Origin: Streptomyces marokkonensis
Lineage (GTDB): Bacteria; Actinomycetota; Actinomycetes; Streptomycetales; Streptomycetaceae
NCBI RefSeq assembly: GCF_008312835.1
Contig: NZ_VSKS01000034.1
Span: 1 to 52,122, forward strand
Direction of reading: 5' to 3'
Length of the DNA: 52,122 nucleotides
The first letter of the stretch is position 1. Each line of letters opens with the position of its first letter. Below the pieces are notes generated by a model that saw only the letters and a list, made by a program, of their open reading frames with translations, searched no databases and had not been told where the DNA came from. Position numbers and translations under genes: made by a program. Below are positions 42,647-50,716 of this stretch, piece after piece.

Positions 42647-44722
42647 CTACACCGGTTCCGGCTGCCGTTCGCGCGGGGCCGCTTCCGGAGTCCGGGAGAG
42701 CCTGCCGGGCCACCACATCCAGCGGCGCAGCAGCACGCTCGCCGTGGTGACCAGGTAGGTGCGGACGAGGAAGGTGTCGAGGAGCACGCCGACCGCGATG
42801 ACGAAGCCGAGTTCGACCAGCGCCACCAGCGGCAGGGTGGTGAGGACGGCGAACGTCGCGGCGAGCACGATGCCGGCGGAGGCGATCACCCCGCCCGTGG
42901 TGCGCAGTGCCGTCAGCGCGGCGGCCTCGGGTTCGGCGCCGTTCAGGGATTCCTCCCGCATGCGGTGCATGAGGAAGATGCCGTAGTCGACGCCGAGGGC
43001 GACCAGGAACACGAAGGACAGCAGCCCGAGTCCGGGATCGGTGCCGGCGAAGCCGAACAGCGGCTCGAAGACCAGCCCGCCGATGCCGAGGGCGGCGCCC
43101 CAGACGGCGGCCACCGCGGCGAGCAGCAGCAGCGGTGCGACGAGGCTGCGCAGCAGAGCCACGAGGATCACGAACACGGCGGCGAGCACCAGCGGCACGA
43201 TCACCTTGCGGTCGCGGGACTCGCTGTCGGCGAGGTCGAGCTGCTGGGCGCTGGGGCCGCCGACGTGGGCGCCGTCGCCGAGGGTGTCGCGCAGGGCCTC
43301 GATGGTGCGGGTCTCGCCCGGTGATTCGGGGGCGGCGGTGGTGAAGACGGCGATCTCGGTCCAGCCCTCGGCGCTGCGCCCGGCGGCGGCCTCGGCGACC
43401 CCTTCGGTGCTGCGGGCCTTGTCCACCACGGCGTCGGCCCGGTCGGTGGGTGCCATGACGGTGAGGGGCCGGCTGCTGCGCTCGGGGTACTCCTCCGCCA
43501 GGGTCCGCATCGCGGCGATGGACTCGGGCCGGTCGGTGAAGGAGTCCTCCTGCTTGAGGCCGCCGTTCAGGTTGAGCGTGCCGAGGGCGAGGGCGCCGAG
43601 GAGTACGGCGCCGCCCGCGAGGACGACGGCGGGGCGCCGGGCGGCCGAGGTGCCCATGGCGGCGAACAGCGACCTGCGGGCCGTGGGCGTGCTGCCGAAG
43701 GCGGGGATCAGCGGCCAGAACACGCGGCGCCCGAGCAGGACGAGGACCGCGGGGAGCAGGGTCGTCATGGCCACGAGGGCGGCGAGCACCCCGATCACGC
43801 CGACCGGGCCCATGCCGCGGCTGCTGTTGAGGTCGGCGGCGAGCAGGCACAGCAGTCCGGCGGCGACGGTGCCGGAGGAGGCGAGGATCGCCGGTCCGCA
43901 GCCGCGCAGGGCGGCGCGCATGGCGTCGTACGGCCGCTCGTGGCGGCGCAGTTCCTCGCGGTAGCGGGAGACGAGCAGCAGCGCGTAATCGGTGCCGGCG
44001 CCGAGGACGAGGACGGTCATGATGCCGCCGCTCTGTCCCGTGATGGTGACGTCGAACAGCTCGTGGAGTCCGTACCCGGCGGCCATCGCCACGGCGGCGG
44101 CGACGCCCGCGACGGCGAGCGGGACCAGCCACAGGAACGGGCTGCGGTAGATCAGCACCAGCAGCACGGTGACGACGCCGAGGGTGGCCAGCAGCAGGGT
44201 GCCGTCGATGGTCTCGAACACCTTGCCCATGTCGGCGTTGAGCGCGCCGGGCCCGCCGACGTCGACACTCAGCCCGCCCGCTCCCCCGGTGATCGCGCGC
44301 ACTCCGTCGACGAACGCGTCCCTGGCCTCCTCGTCCTGGCCCGGCTCGGTGCTGGAGACCGGGTACATGAGGGTGCTGCCGTCCTCGGAGGGGATGCCCC
44401 GCGGCGTGCCCGACAGCTCGTAGCCGCTCTCCACCTCCGCGACCTGCTCTGCGGCGGCCTTCCGGTCGGCGGCTGTCAGTCCGCCGTCCCGGTGGTACAC
44501 CAGCACCAGGTCGGTGGACTCGCCGCCGGGCAACTCGTCCTGGATGCGTGCCACTTGGGTGGAGTCGGCACTGTCGGGCAGATAGTCGACGGCCCGGTCC
44601 TGCTGCACCTCGCCGAACTTGCCGGCCAGCGGCCCGACCAGCACGAGCGCGGCCAGCCACAGCCCGACCACCGCCCACGGCACGGCGCCTCGTCGCCGAG
44701 TACGTGTCATTGCGGCCCCCAT
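42647..44722 (-). CDS. MMPL-family RND-type membrane exporter
   Basis: A 691-aa transporter with the MMPL layout: one N-terminal helix, a first extracytoplasmic domain (residues about 30-165), five helices, a central cytoplasmic loop, a second extracytoplasmic domain, then five more helices. Typical motifs are VLVLGAGTDYALLLVSRYREELRR after the first helix bundle and FVFLVALGVDYGIFLMHRMREESL in the second. Such proteins export lipids, siderophores or antibiotics; the substrate is unknown. ATG 44722 and ATG 44710 are both possible; GGGGG before the second makes it attractive. A perfect palindrome lies about 125 bp upstream, and the kinase/regulator pair is downstream. Confidence 0.94.
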   Translation of the reverse strand: MGAAMTRTRRRGAVPWAVVGLWLAALVLVGPLAGKFGEVQQDRAVDYLPDSADSTQVARIQDELPGGESTDLVLVYHRDGGLTAADRKAAAEQVAEVESGYELSGTPRGIPSEDGSTLMYPVSSTEPGQDEEARDAFVDGVRAITGGAGGLSVDVGGPGALNADMGKVFETIDGTLLLATLGVVTVLLVLIYRSPFLWLVPLAVAGVAAAVAMAAGYGLHELFDVTITGQSGGIMTVLVLGAGTDYALLLVSRYREELRRHERPYDAMRAALRGCGPAILASSGTVAAGLLCLLAADLNSSRGMGPVGVIGVLAALVAMTTLLPAVLVLLGRRVFWPLIPAFGSTPTARRSLFAAMGTSAARRPAVVLAGGAVLLGALALGTLNLNGGLKQEDSFTDRPESIAAMRTLAEEYPERSSRPLTVMAPTDRADAVVDKARSTEGVAEAAAGRSAEGWTEIAVFTTAAPESPGETRTIEALRDTLGDGAHVGGPSAQQLDLADSESRDRKVIVPLVLAAVFVILVALLRSLVAPLLLLAAVAAVWGAALGIGGLVFEPLFGFAGTDPGLGLLSFVFLVALGVDYGIFLMHRMREESLNGAEPEAAALTALRTTGGVIASAGIVLAATFAVLTTLPLVALVELGFVIAVGVLLDTFLVRTYLVTTASVLLRRWMWWPGRLSRTPEAAPRERQPEPV

Positions 44723-44846
44723 GAGACCTGGCTCCCTCCGGTCGGGTGTCTGGATCGCTCTCCAGACTTCCGTCGGACGGGGGAGCGGGGCGTCGGGCGT
44801 GAGGGCGAGACGCGCGCTACTGCGTGGGGTGGTCGAAAGGCGGGAC

Positions 44847-44862
44847 TACTCCCCAGGGAGTA
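44847..44862 (-). promoter_or_regulatory. Palindromic operator TACTCCC-N2-GGGAGTA upstream of the MMPL gene
   Basis: Perfect 7-2-7 inverted repeat in the 180-bp region upstream of the exporter gene. Size and symmetry suit a dimer of a NarL-type response regulator, and the regulator at 40666-41328 is the obvious candidate; that is inference. Confidence 0.6.
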
Positions 44863-44902
44863 ACCGGGAACCGCCCAGCTCATGGCCCCGAATCGAGCGT
44901 CC

Positions 44903-45886
44903 TCACGCCGGGCCCCCCGGCGACGGAGCCGGCCGAGGAGCGGGCTCCGCGGCAGTCGCCCACAGTGAGTTGAACGCCCGCACATGTCCGTCGACCCGGC
45001 GGCCGTCCGCATCGAGCCTGGTCTGGACGTTGCCCTCCTGACGGTCCGGCTCGAACTCCAGGTACAGCTCGCTGTCGAAGATCACGACGTCCCGTGCCAC
45101 CACTGGCCTCGGGTTCGACCGCTCGGGGAGCGGCAGGGAGAGGAACCGGACGCTGATACCGGCGTCACGCTGGTCCTGGCAGAGCCTTGTGAATCTTCGC
45201 ATGAAGTCCGGGTTGGCCCTCTCCTCCTCTTTGATCATGAAAAGCCTCCGAATGGTCACCCCCCGGGCACGCATGGCCTCCGCCTGGGCGTCGAGGTAAG
45301 GTCCCGCCGAGTCGGTGTTCCAGAAGGGCTGATCGACGGAGCTGCTCGTGGCGTCGATCGTGCGCCGGGCGCATTCGGTGAGCCTGATGAGCCACTCGTT
45401 GTTGTCCCGGGGCCAGTGCGCGGTCATGCCGGTCAGGTCGGTGACGACGGAGGCAAGGTTTTCCACCTCGGACCGGGCGAACGCCTTGACGATCTCCGGG
45501 CCCTGTTGTCCCACCCGGTTCAGGCTCTTGATCAGACGTCTGGCGTCGCTGGTACTCATGCCCGCCTCGTCCAGCTCGCTCAGCAGTCCGGCGGCTTCGC
45601 TGAGCTGGTTGAACTGAACCCCGAGTTCCCGGCTTCGCTCACGGTGACCGGTCTCGACCGTGACCAGCCGCTGTTCGAAGTCGACCATGTACTGCACGAT
45701 GAGCGCGGAACCGCCGATGACGACGGCCACGGCGATCTTCCACAGCTCGTCACCGGACTGGTCCACCAGGTTGGTGAGCACATAGGCGACGGTGCTCACG
45801 ACCACGGTGACGAGTATCTTGAGCACGATGGGCGCGATACGCACCCCGCCCGCGGCCGGTCCCGGTGCGCCCGGTCCTCCATGCAT
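44903..45886 (-). CDS. Two-helix membrane protein at the end of the SCO2521-SCO2525-type cassette
   Basis: A 327-aa protein: short Gly/Pro N-terminus, two membrane helices (about residues 18-40 and 49-67), a helical/coiled segment (RLVTVETGHRERSRELGVQFNQLSEAAGLLSELDEAG), and a soluble cytoplasmic alpha/beta domain from about 160 (WLIRLTECARRTIDATSSSVDQPFWNT; AEAMRARGVTIRRLFMI; DAGISVRFLSLPLPE; DVVIFDSELYLEFE). The strand-helix order of this domain is reminiscent of phospholipase-D-like folds, but no HxK motif is present, so it would be a non-catalytic version. It starts 41 bp after the preceding gene of the cassette on the same strand, with a GGGAGAGG ribosome binding site, and is probably its last gene. 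Function unknown. Confidence 0.8.
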   Translation of the reverse strand: MHGGPGAPGPAAGGVRIAPIVLKILVTVVVSTVAYVLTNLVDQSGDELWKIAVAVVIGGSALIVQYMVDFEQRLVTVETGHRERSRELGVQFNQLSEAAGLLSELDEAGMSTSDARRLIKSLNRVGQQGPEIVKAFARSEVENLASVVTDLTGMTAHWPRDNNEWLIRLTECARRTIDATSSSVDQPFWNTDSAGPYLDAQAEAMRARGVTIRRLFMIKEEERANPDFMRRFTRLCQDQRDAGISVRFLSLPLPERSNPRPVVARDVVIFDSELYLEFEPDRQEGNVQTRLDADGRRVDGHVRAFNSLWATAAEPAPRPAPSPGGPA

Positions 45887-45927
45887 CTGCCTCTCCCCCC
45901 GTCAGGTATCGAGTGGATGGTGCCCGG

Positions 45928-46896
45928 TCAGCGACGGCCCGGCACCTCGTCACGCAAGTGAATCGCCCGGAGGGCGAGTTGGTCGCGAATGCGCTGGGCG
46001 TGTGCGGTCCATTGCCTGCTGTAGCCCGGTGTCTCCTCCAGCTGGTTCCAGACGGTTTGAAGGACACGGTCGACGCGTGCTCGAGGCATCCACAGGTGCA
46101 GCAGGTGGTCGACGAGCGGCCGCAGCACCCTCAGCACGGCCCGGTCGTCCGCAGCGCCGGTCGGCAGCCCGTCGAGCTTGTCCGCGACGGTCGTCAGGAG
46201 CCAGTCGTGCAGCGCCAGTTCCTCACAGAGACCGACCGCCGCGGTGGGCGGCAGGCCGGACGGCAGCGACAGTTCCAGAGTGCGCAGACCGTCCTCGCCC
46301 TTGGTGAAGAGCGAGGAGGGCTCCTCGCCCGCGGCGGTGCGCACCGCGGTCCAGCGCAGGCGAGTGTCGGCGGCGGTGAGCGGGGGGTCGTGGTCCAGGA
46401 TCCGGTCCTGCCGGGAGATCCGGGCCAGCACGCTCTCGGCGATCGATCCGACGTCCAGCCGGCCCGGGCGGTGTCCCAGGAGGAAACCCCGGACGAGCGC
46501 TCTCTGGGGCAGTTGCCCGACGGGGACGAGGGATCCGGGACGGACCAGGTAATAGCTCCATGCCTGTCGCCGATCGGTTCCGACGGCGGGCAGGGAGAAG
46601 GAAGCCGTGGCCTGGATCACCCGGCCCTCCACAAGCGACGCGTGGCTCCCCACAGTGCCCACCGCGCGGACCCGGGCACCCGTGTCGGTAGGAAGTGGGC
46701 AGTCGACACCGGTCAGCACCTCCGGGGAGACCACGTACCGGTTCGGATGCCGGGAGACCCTGACCCGCTCGTCGGGGCGCAGACGCAGCAGCTTCACGGC
46801 AGCCCGCTCGTCCAGTGCGTCGCGGGTGGGCAGCAGGCATGTGCGCACTTCGCCGCAGGCGATGACGGGGTGCGGGTCCCGGCCGGTCCGGCTCAT
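45928..46896 (-). CDS. SCO2521-family protein (function unknown)
   Basis: A 322-aa soluble protein from ATG 46896, whose start follows the stop of the preceding gene by one base (TGA-C-ATG). The first third is beta-rich (VIACGEVRTCLLPTRDALDERAAVKLLRLRPDERVRVSRHPNRYVVSPEVL); the rest is helical, with a conserved-looking end (LLHLWMPRARVDRVLQTVWNQLEETPGYSRQW). No catalytic motif, signal peptide or membrane helix is visible. Position and content match what I recall as the SCO2521 family, named only after its S. coelicolor member. A frame extension to 46938 would overlap the upstream gene and is unlikely. Confidence 0.8.
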   Translation of the reverse strand: MSRTGRDPHPVIACGEVRTCLLPTRDALDERAAVKLLRLRPDERVRVSRHPNRYVVSPEVLTGVDCPLPTDTGARVRAVGTVGSHASLVEGRVIQATASFSLPAVGTDRRQAWSYYLVRPGSLVPVGQLPQRALVRGFLLGHRPGRLDVGSIAESVLARISRQDRILDHDPPLTAADTRLRWTAVRTAAGEEPSSLFTKGEDGLRTLELSLPSGLPPTAAVGLCEELALHDWLLTTVADKLDGLPTGAADDRAVLRVLRPLVDHLLHLWMPRARVDRVLQTVWNQLEETPGYSRQWTAHAQRIRDQLALRAIHLRDEVPGRR

Positions 46897-46897
46897 G

Positions 46898-47884
46898 TCA
46901 CAACCCGAGCGGGAAAACGTACGAGGCACGGTCCGCAACGCCCGCGGGCACGGCGAAACCCTCGGACCCGGACCGTTCGGCCACCTGCCGGAGCGGTTCG
47001 TCCTCGACGTGGACCTGGTCGAGGACGACGCGTACGGCGTGTTCGACAGGCAGGAACCGGCGGGGGAGCACGCTGCACGTGACGTACGCGGTGAAGGGCG
47101 CGGCCCGGGGGTTCAGACGCAGCACGGGCGGAAGCGCGTCCCAGTCCGTGGGGAACCCCGCGTCGTCCCAGGGGGTCGGGGCGAGCAGAGCGCGGCCGTT
47201 GTCGCGCAACAGGCCCAGCCGGACCAGTTGCCAGACGGAGGCGAGGAAGGCGCAGGACCATGTGCGCTCTCCCTCGGCCTCGCTCCACAGTTCGATGTCG
47301 AGGAAGACGGAATGACCCCGCGCGTCCGTCTCACGGGGTGGCTGCCAGGCCGCACCGGCGGTGTCGAGAGCCGCGGACGAGCGCTGTGCGGGCGTGCGTC
47401 TGCCGTTGCTGAGCCAGCCGGTGCGGCTGACGGGTGGACGGAATCCGCTGCTGCCGGGCGGAGGGGACTCCACAAGCCGGTGCATGACGGACTCGGCGGG
47501 ACGGACGAGCGTGCGGTCGGCACCAGGAGCGACCGCACAACCGGACTCGCGTGCCAGGTAGTCGATGGTCAGCCCGGCCCCGGCGGCCGCGTCGATGAGC
47601 GGTGGCAGAAGTTCGTCGGGCGTGGTCAGCCGGGAAAAGTAGTCGTCGATGAGGAAGCAGGTGCTGACGCGCGGACGCGCGTCTGCGAGATGCGCGCCCA
47701 CGTCGTTCCGGACGGCGTCCGCCCAGGGCCTTACGGTGTCGAAGTGGCGACGCAGCCGATCGGGGCCCTCTGCGAAGTCCTCCATGTACAAATGGCCGAT
47801 CTCCAGGGAAAGATGAGAGAACGGCAGGGATTCGACGCGCGGCTCGGCGCTGGTCTCCCGGAAGGTCGGGACGGATTCGTTCAC
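46898..47884 (-). CDS. SCO2522-family protein (function unknown)
   Basis: A 328-aa soluble protein starting with GTG 47884 (product VNESVPTFRETSAEPRVESLPFSHLSLEIGHLYMEDFAEG). The GTG overlaps the stop of the P-loop gene by four bases (GTGA). The N-terminal half contains STCFLIDDYF, a possible beta strand followed by an acidic pair, and GLTIDYLARESGCA; the second half has HSVFLDIELWSEAEGERTWSCAFLASVWQLVRLGLLRDNG. The alternation of strand and helix suggests an alpha/beta fold with acidic residues at strand ends, perhaps a PIN- or Toprim-like arrangement, but I cannot assign it. It matches what I recall as the SCO2522 family. Confidence 0.8.
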   Translation of the reverse strand: MNESVPTFRETSAEPRVESLPFSHLSLEIGHLYMEDFAEGPDRLRRHFDTVRPWADAVRNDVGAHLADARPRVSTCFLIDDYFSRLTTPDELLPPLIDAAAGAGLTIDYLARESGCAVAPGADRTLVRPAESVMHRLVESPPPGSSGFRPPVSRTGWLSNGRRTPAQRSSAALDTAGAAWQPPRETDARGHSVFLDIELWSEAEGERTWSCAFLASVWQLVRLGLLRDNGRALLAPTPWDDAGFPTDWDALPPVLRLNPRAAPFTAYVTCSVLPRRFLPVEHAVRVVLDQVHVEDEPLRQVAERSGSEGFAVPAGVADRASYVFPLGL

Positions 47885-48801
47885 CGCTCTCCCCAGAGGG
47901 TGTCGTCGGTCAGTTGCTGAGCGAGACCGATCAGTGCGTCCCAGGTGGCCTGGTTGGCGATCTGCCGGTCGTACACGTCCTCGATGGTGATGAGGCGCTC
48001 CTGCCATTGGAGAACGGGTTCCAGCGGGATCGACGCCAGCGTCCAGGTCCTGCCGACGCCCCGGGTCGAGGCGAGTGTCTCGAGCGTGCTGTCGCAATGC
48101 CGCATCCACGCGTACTGCGCCGGTGTCACATGGGACCACGGGGGCGACTCCAAGTCGGGCACCGCGGCGCGGACGAAGCGGATGGCGGCCCGGAGCACGT
48201 CCGGTTCGTGCCCCATGGCCGCACCCGCCTGCACGATGCCGCGGGGTCCGAAGGCGAGTTCCGCGGCGGCCGCCACATGCTGCCGCGTCCAGCGATGGAA
48301 GACGAGCCAGCGATGCTTCAGCCCGGCGAGCCCGCCGCGGGGCGAGGTGGCCGCCAGCACCAGATCCACGGCGTAGCTGCGTCCGGCACTCAGGTCCACG
48401 ACGATCACGTCGAACTCGCGATGCAGTCTCAGGATGAGGTCGACGCATCGGTGCAGGTGCTCCTCGCCGGTGACGAACTCTCCTCCGGACCGGTCACCCG
48501 GCACGAGGACGAGGCGGCCGGAGCCGGCGGGCCGGTCTCTCAGGTCGAGGTGCTCGGTGCGGGACCAGACGTCGATACGAAGCGGCTCGTTGGCCGCGCC
48601 CCGCAGATACGCGTGCAGACCCGTCCCCTCCGCCTCTGCGGGGACGTCGGGCAGGTCGAAGACGGTGGCGGCGGTCGGCGATCCGAAGTCGAAGTCAAGG
48701 AAGCAGACATCCGACCCGTCCAGGGCGTGGTGGTAGGCCAGATTGGCGCTGGTGACGGACCGGCCGGTCCCACCCTTGTCCGAGGCGGCGAAGACAAGCA
48801 T
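47881..48801 (-). CDS. ParA/MinD-like ATPase homologue with variant P-loop (SCO2523 family)
   Basis: A 306-aa protein of the SIMIBI/ParA class. The deviant Walker A region is KGGTGRS (K9-S15): the ParA signature lysine K9 is kept but the P-loop lysine is Arg (R14) instead of Lys. A' (VCFLDFDFGSP, D36/D38) and Walker B (FDVIVVDLSAG, D136) are present. The middle and C-terminal parts have no recognised partner motif and no amphipathic membrane-targeting helix of the MinD type. ATG 48801 follows GGAGG by 8 nt and lies two bases after the stop of the upstream gene; the stop overlaps the next gene. ATP binding may be retained and hydrolysis altered; this is inference from the substitution. Confidence 0.88.
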   Translation of the reverse strand: MLVFAASDKGGTGRSVTSANLAYHHALDGSDVCFLDFDFGSPTAATVFDLPDVPAEAEGTGLHAYLRGAANEPLRIDVWSRTEHLDLRDRPAGSGRLVLVPGDRSGGEFVTGEEHLHRCVDLILRLHREFDVIVVDLSAGRSYAVDLVLAATSPRGGLAGLKHRWLVFHRWTRQHVAAAAELAFGPRGIVQAGAAMGHEPDVLRAAIRFVRAAVPDLESPPWSHVTPAQYAWMRHCDSTLETLASTRGVGRTWTLASIPLEPVLQWQERLITIEDVYDRQIANQATWDALIGLAQQLTDDTLWGER

Positions 48802-48803
48802 CC

Positions 48804-50660
48804 TCACACCTCCCGGTCCGTACTCCGAGCGCGGGCGAGGGTGTCCAGCCGGGCCAGGACGCCCAGTGCCAGTGCCAAGGCCGTACCGGGCTGCCGGTCG
48901 ACCAGCGCACGAGCCCGGCGCAGGTCGGCCTCGACGCCGCTGATCCATTGACCCTGCGGGGTCCTGGGTCCGGGCGCCGGGTGGTCCTCCTGCTCCTTGC
49001 CCAGCAGATGGGCGGCCTCACTGATCGCCTCCCGCGCCGGGACGGAAAGCTGCACACTACGGATCGGCGGCTGGCGGTACAGGACGTGCGCGGCGACCAT
49101 GCACTCGGCGACGCGTTCCGTGATACTCCAGGAGAGCTTCCGGGCCCGGGCCGGCGACCCGGGGTGGACGGCTTGTACGTCGTCCCAGAGACCGACGCCT
49201 TCACCCTGGCTGATGCGGCGCTCCCAGACATGGTCGAGGACGCTTTCGGCGAGCTTGAGCAGACGCTCGTCCGACGCGGTGTTCCGGGAGAGGGAACACA
49301 ACTGGACTGCCCGCTTCAACAACTGCGTGGAGAAATCAGTCATCACCCACGTCATCGTCGGGCCCAGTGCCTCACTGCCCAGCAGTCGCATCGTCACTCC
49401 CGGGCTGTGCAGGCCGATCGCCGGGTCGTCGTGGCCGACGCCGCCGGTGATGCGGCCGCGCTCGGCGAGGCGCTCCATGACTCTGACCAGGCGCGAGAGG
49501 TCGTGATCGGTGGTATGCCGGCGCATCATGTCGTGGACGACGATGGAGACGACCGTGAGCGAGAAGTACTCGGACTCCGACTGCTCGGCAGTGGTGCGCC
49601 AGGGAATGTCCTCGAGCGGCCAGGCGTCCTCCTCGAAGCGGGCGACGGCGGACCAGTACTGCTGGGTTATCTCCCAGCGCAGCCGTATCCCGTCGGCCAG
49701 CTTCTGCTGTTCGGGATCGAGCAGACCGAGGACCAGGGTGTGATCCGACAACAGGTCGATGATGCCGTCGAGGGCGACGACGGTGAAGTGGAGGTACGGC
49801 ACGGGAAGGGCCACGCCGGGGGGCTGCGCGCCCACGATGTGCGCGGACTCCGGCTCCAGGGGGACCTCCGCGGCGCCCCGCACCACGCTCCAGGCCCAGC
49901 CGCACTCGAACATACGGTTCTCGTTACGCAGTTCGTCGCAGACGTCGGCGCTGAGGCCGAGAGCGATGCTCTCGGTGATCTGTGCGCGCAGGGACGTGAA
50001 CCGGCGCTGGAAGCGCTCGGCGACCTGCCGGTCGGAAAGGCGGTTGCGGCCCAGCAGCCGGGCGAGAGCGTGCCCCTCCTCGGAGGAGATGTCGACCACG
50101 TGGACGGTGAAGGAACGCAGGAGGCCCACCAGGGCGGCGGTGAGCCGTGCGCTGGTGTCACGTCGAAGGCGCTCGATGCGGTCAAGGGTGCTCTGACGAC
50201 CGGTCCTTCCCCGGTACACCTTGAGAAATCCGAGGGTGGCCAGGCACAGGCTGACCGACATGGAGTAGGAGTCGACGACGTCGATCTCCCGCTGGTCCGC
50301 GGTGAGTTCCCGCGTGGGGTCGGCCGGGGCGAAATAGTGGCCACCGGCGAAGGCGGGAGCCGTCCCCCGGCGATGCCGCTCCATGAACTCGCCCAGCACT
50401 TCGACGAGTTTGAGGGGGATGTCGGTCGCGTCGCCCATATCGCGCAGGGCCGCCGACACATCGGGCTGTGTGGTGTCGGGGGCATCCAGGCGGAACGTCT
50501 GGATCTCCGTTGCGGGGTAGAGGAGGCACAGCAGTCGTTCGGCGTCCGCGACACTGCTGCGCCCACCGCGTTCGTCCCAGGACCACACCCCGTCGGTGAA
50601 GGAATGGCGGGCCAGTGCCTGCCACATGCTCAGCAGATGCTGCCGCGGCTTGATCCGCAC
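48804..50660 (-). CDS. SCO2524-family 618-aa protein (function unknown)
   Basis: The largest protein of the cassette: 618 aa, soluble, mostly helical, started by GTG 50660 (VRIKPRQHLLSMWQALARHSF). The N-terminus contains a distinctive block, WSWDERGGRSSVADAERLLCLLYPATEIQTFRLD, which I associate with the SCO2524 family. Further on come YSMSVSLCLATLGFL and a long helical repeat-like region with conserved Trp/Tyr (RLRWEITQQYWSAVARFEEDAWPLEDIPWRTTAEQSESEYFSL). No nucleotide-binding or catalytic motif is visible. It may be a scaffold or sensor. It is separated by 56 bp from the methyltransferase gene upstream and by two bases from the P-loop gene downstream. Confidence 0.8.
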   Translation of the reverse strand: MRIKPRQHLLSMWQALARHSFTDGVWSWDERGGRSSVADAERLLCLLYPATEIQTFRLDAPDTTQPDVSAALRDMGDATDIPLKLVEVLGEFMERHRRGTAPAFAGGHYFAPADPTRELTADQREIDVVDSYSMSVSLCLATLGFLKVYRGRTGRQSTLDRIERLRRDTSARLTAALVGLLRSFTVHVVDISSEEGHALARLLGRNRLSDRQVAERFQRRFTSLRAQITESIALGLSADVCDELRNENRMFECGWAWSVVRGAAEVPLEPESAHIVGAQPPGVALPVPYLHFTVVALDGIIDLLSDHTLVLGLLDPEQQKLADGIRLRWEITQQYWSAVARFEEDAWPLEDIPWRTTAEQSESEYFSLTVVSIVVHDMMRRHTTDHDLSRLVRVMERLAERGRITGGVGHDDPAIGLHSPGVTMRLLGSEALGPTMTWVMTDFSTQLLKRAVQLCSLSRNTASDERLLKLAESVLDHVWERRISQGEGVGLWDDVQAVHPGSPARARKLSWSITERVAECMVAAHVLYRQPPIRSVQLSVPAREAISEAAHLLGKEQEDHPAPGPRTPQGQWISGVEADLRRARALVDRQPGTALALALGVLARLDTLARARSTDREV

Positions 50661-50716
50661 CCCGTATCCCCCTGTCGGCCCGGCCTTTCCTGAGCAGCCT
50701 TTCGAGAGCTACCCAC

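Noticed and set aside
47881-48801. Chromosome partitioning ParA or division-site MinD
   Set aside because: No ParB/parS or MinC/MinE partner, no C-terminal membrane-targeting helix, and the P-loop lysine is Arg; its operon is unrelated to segregation.
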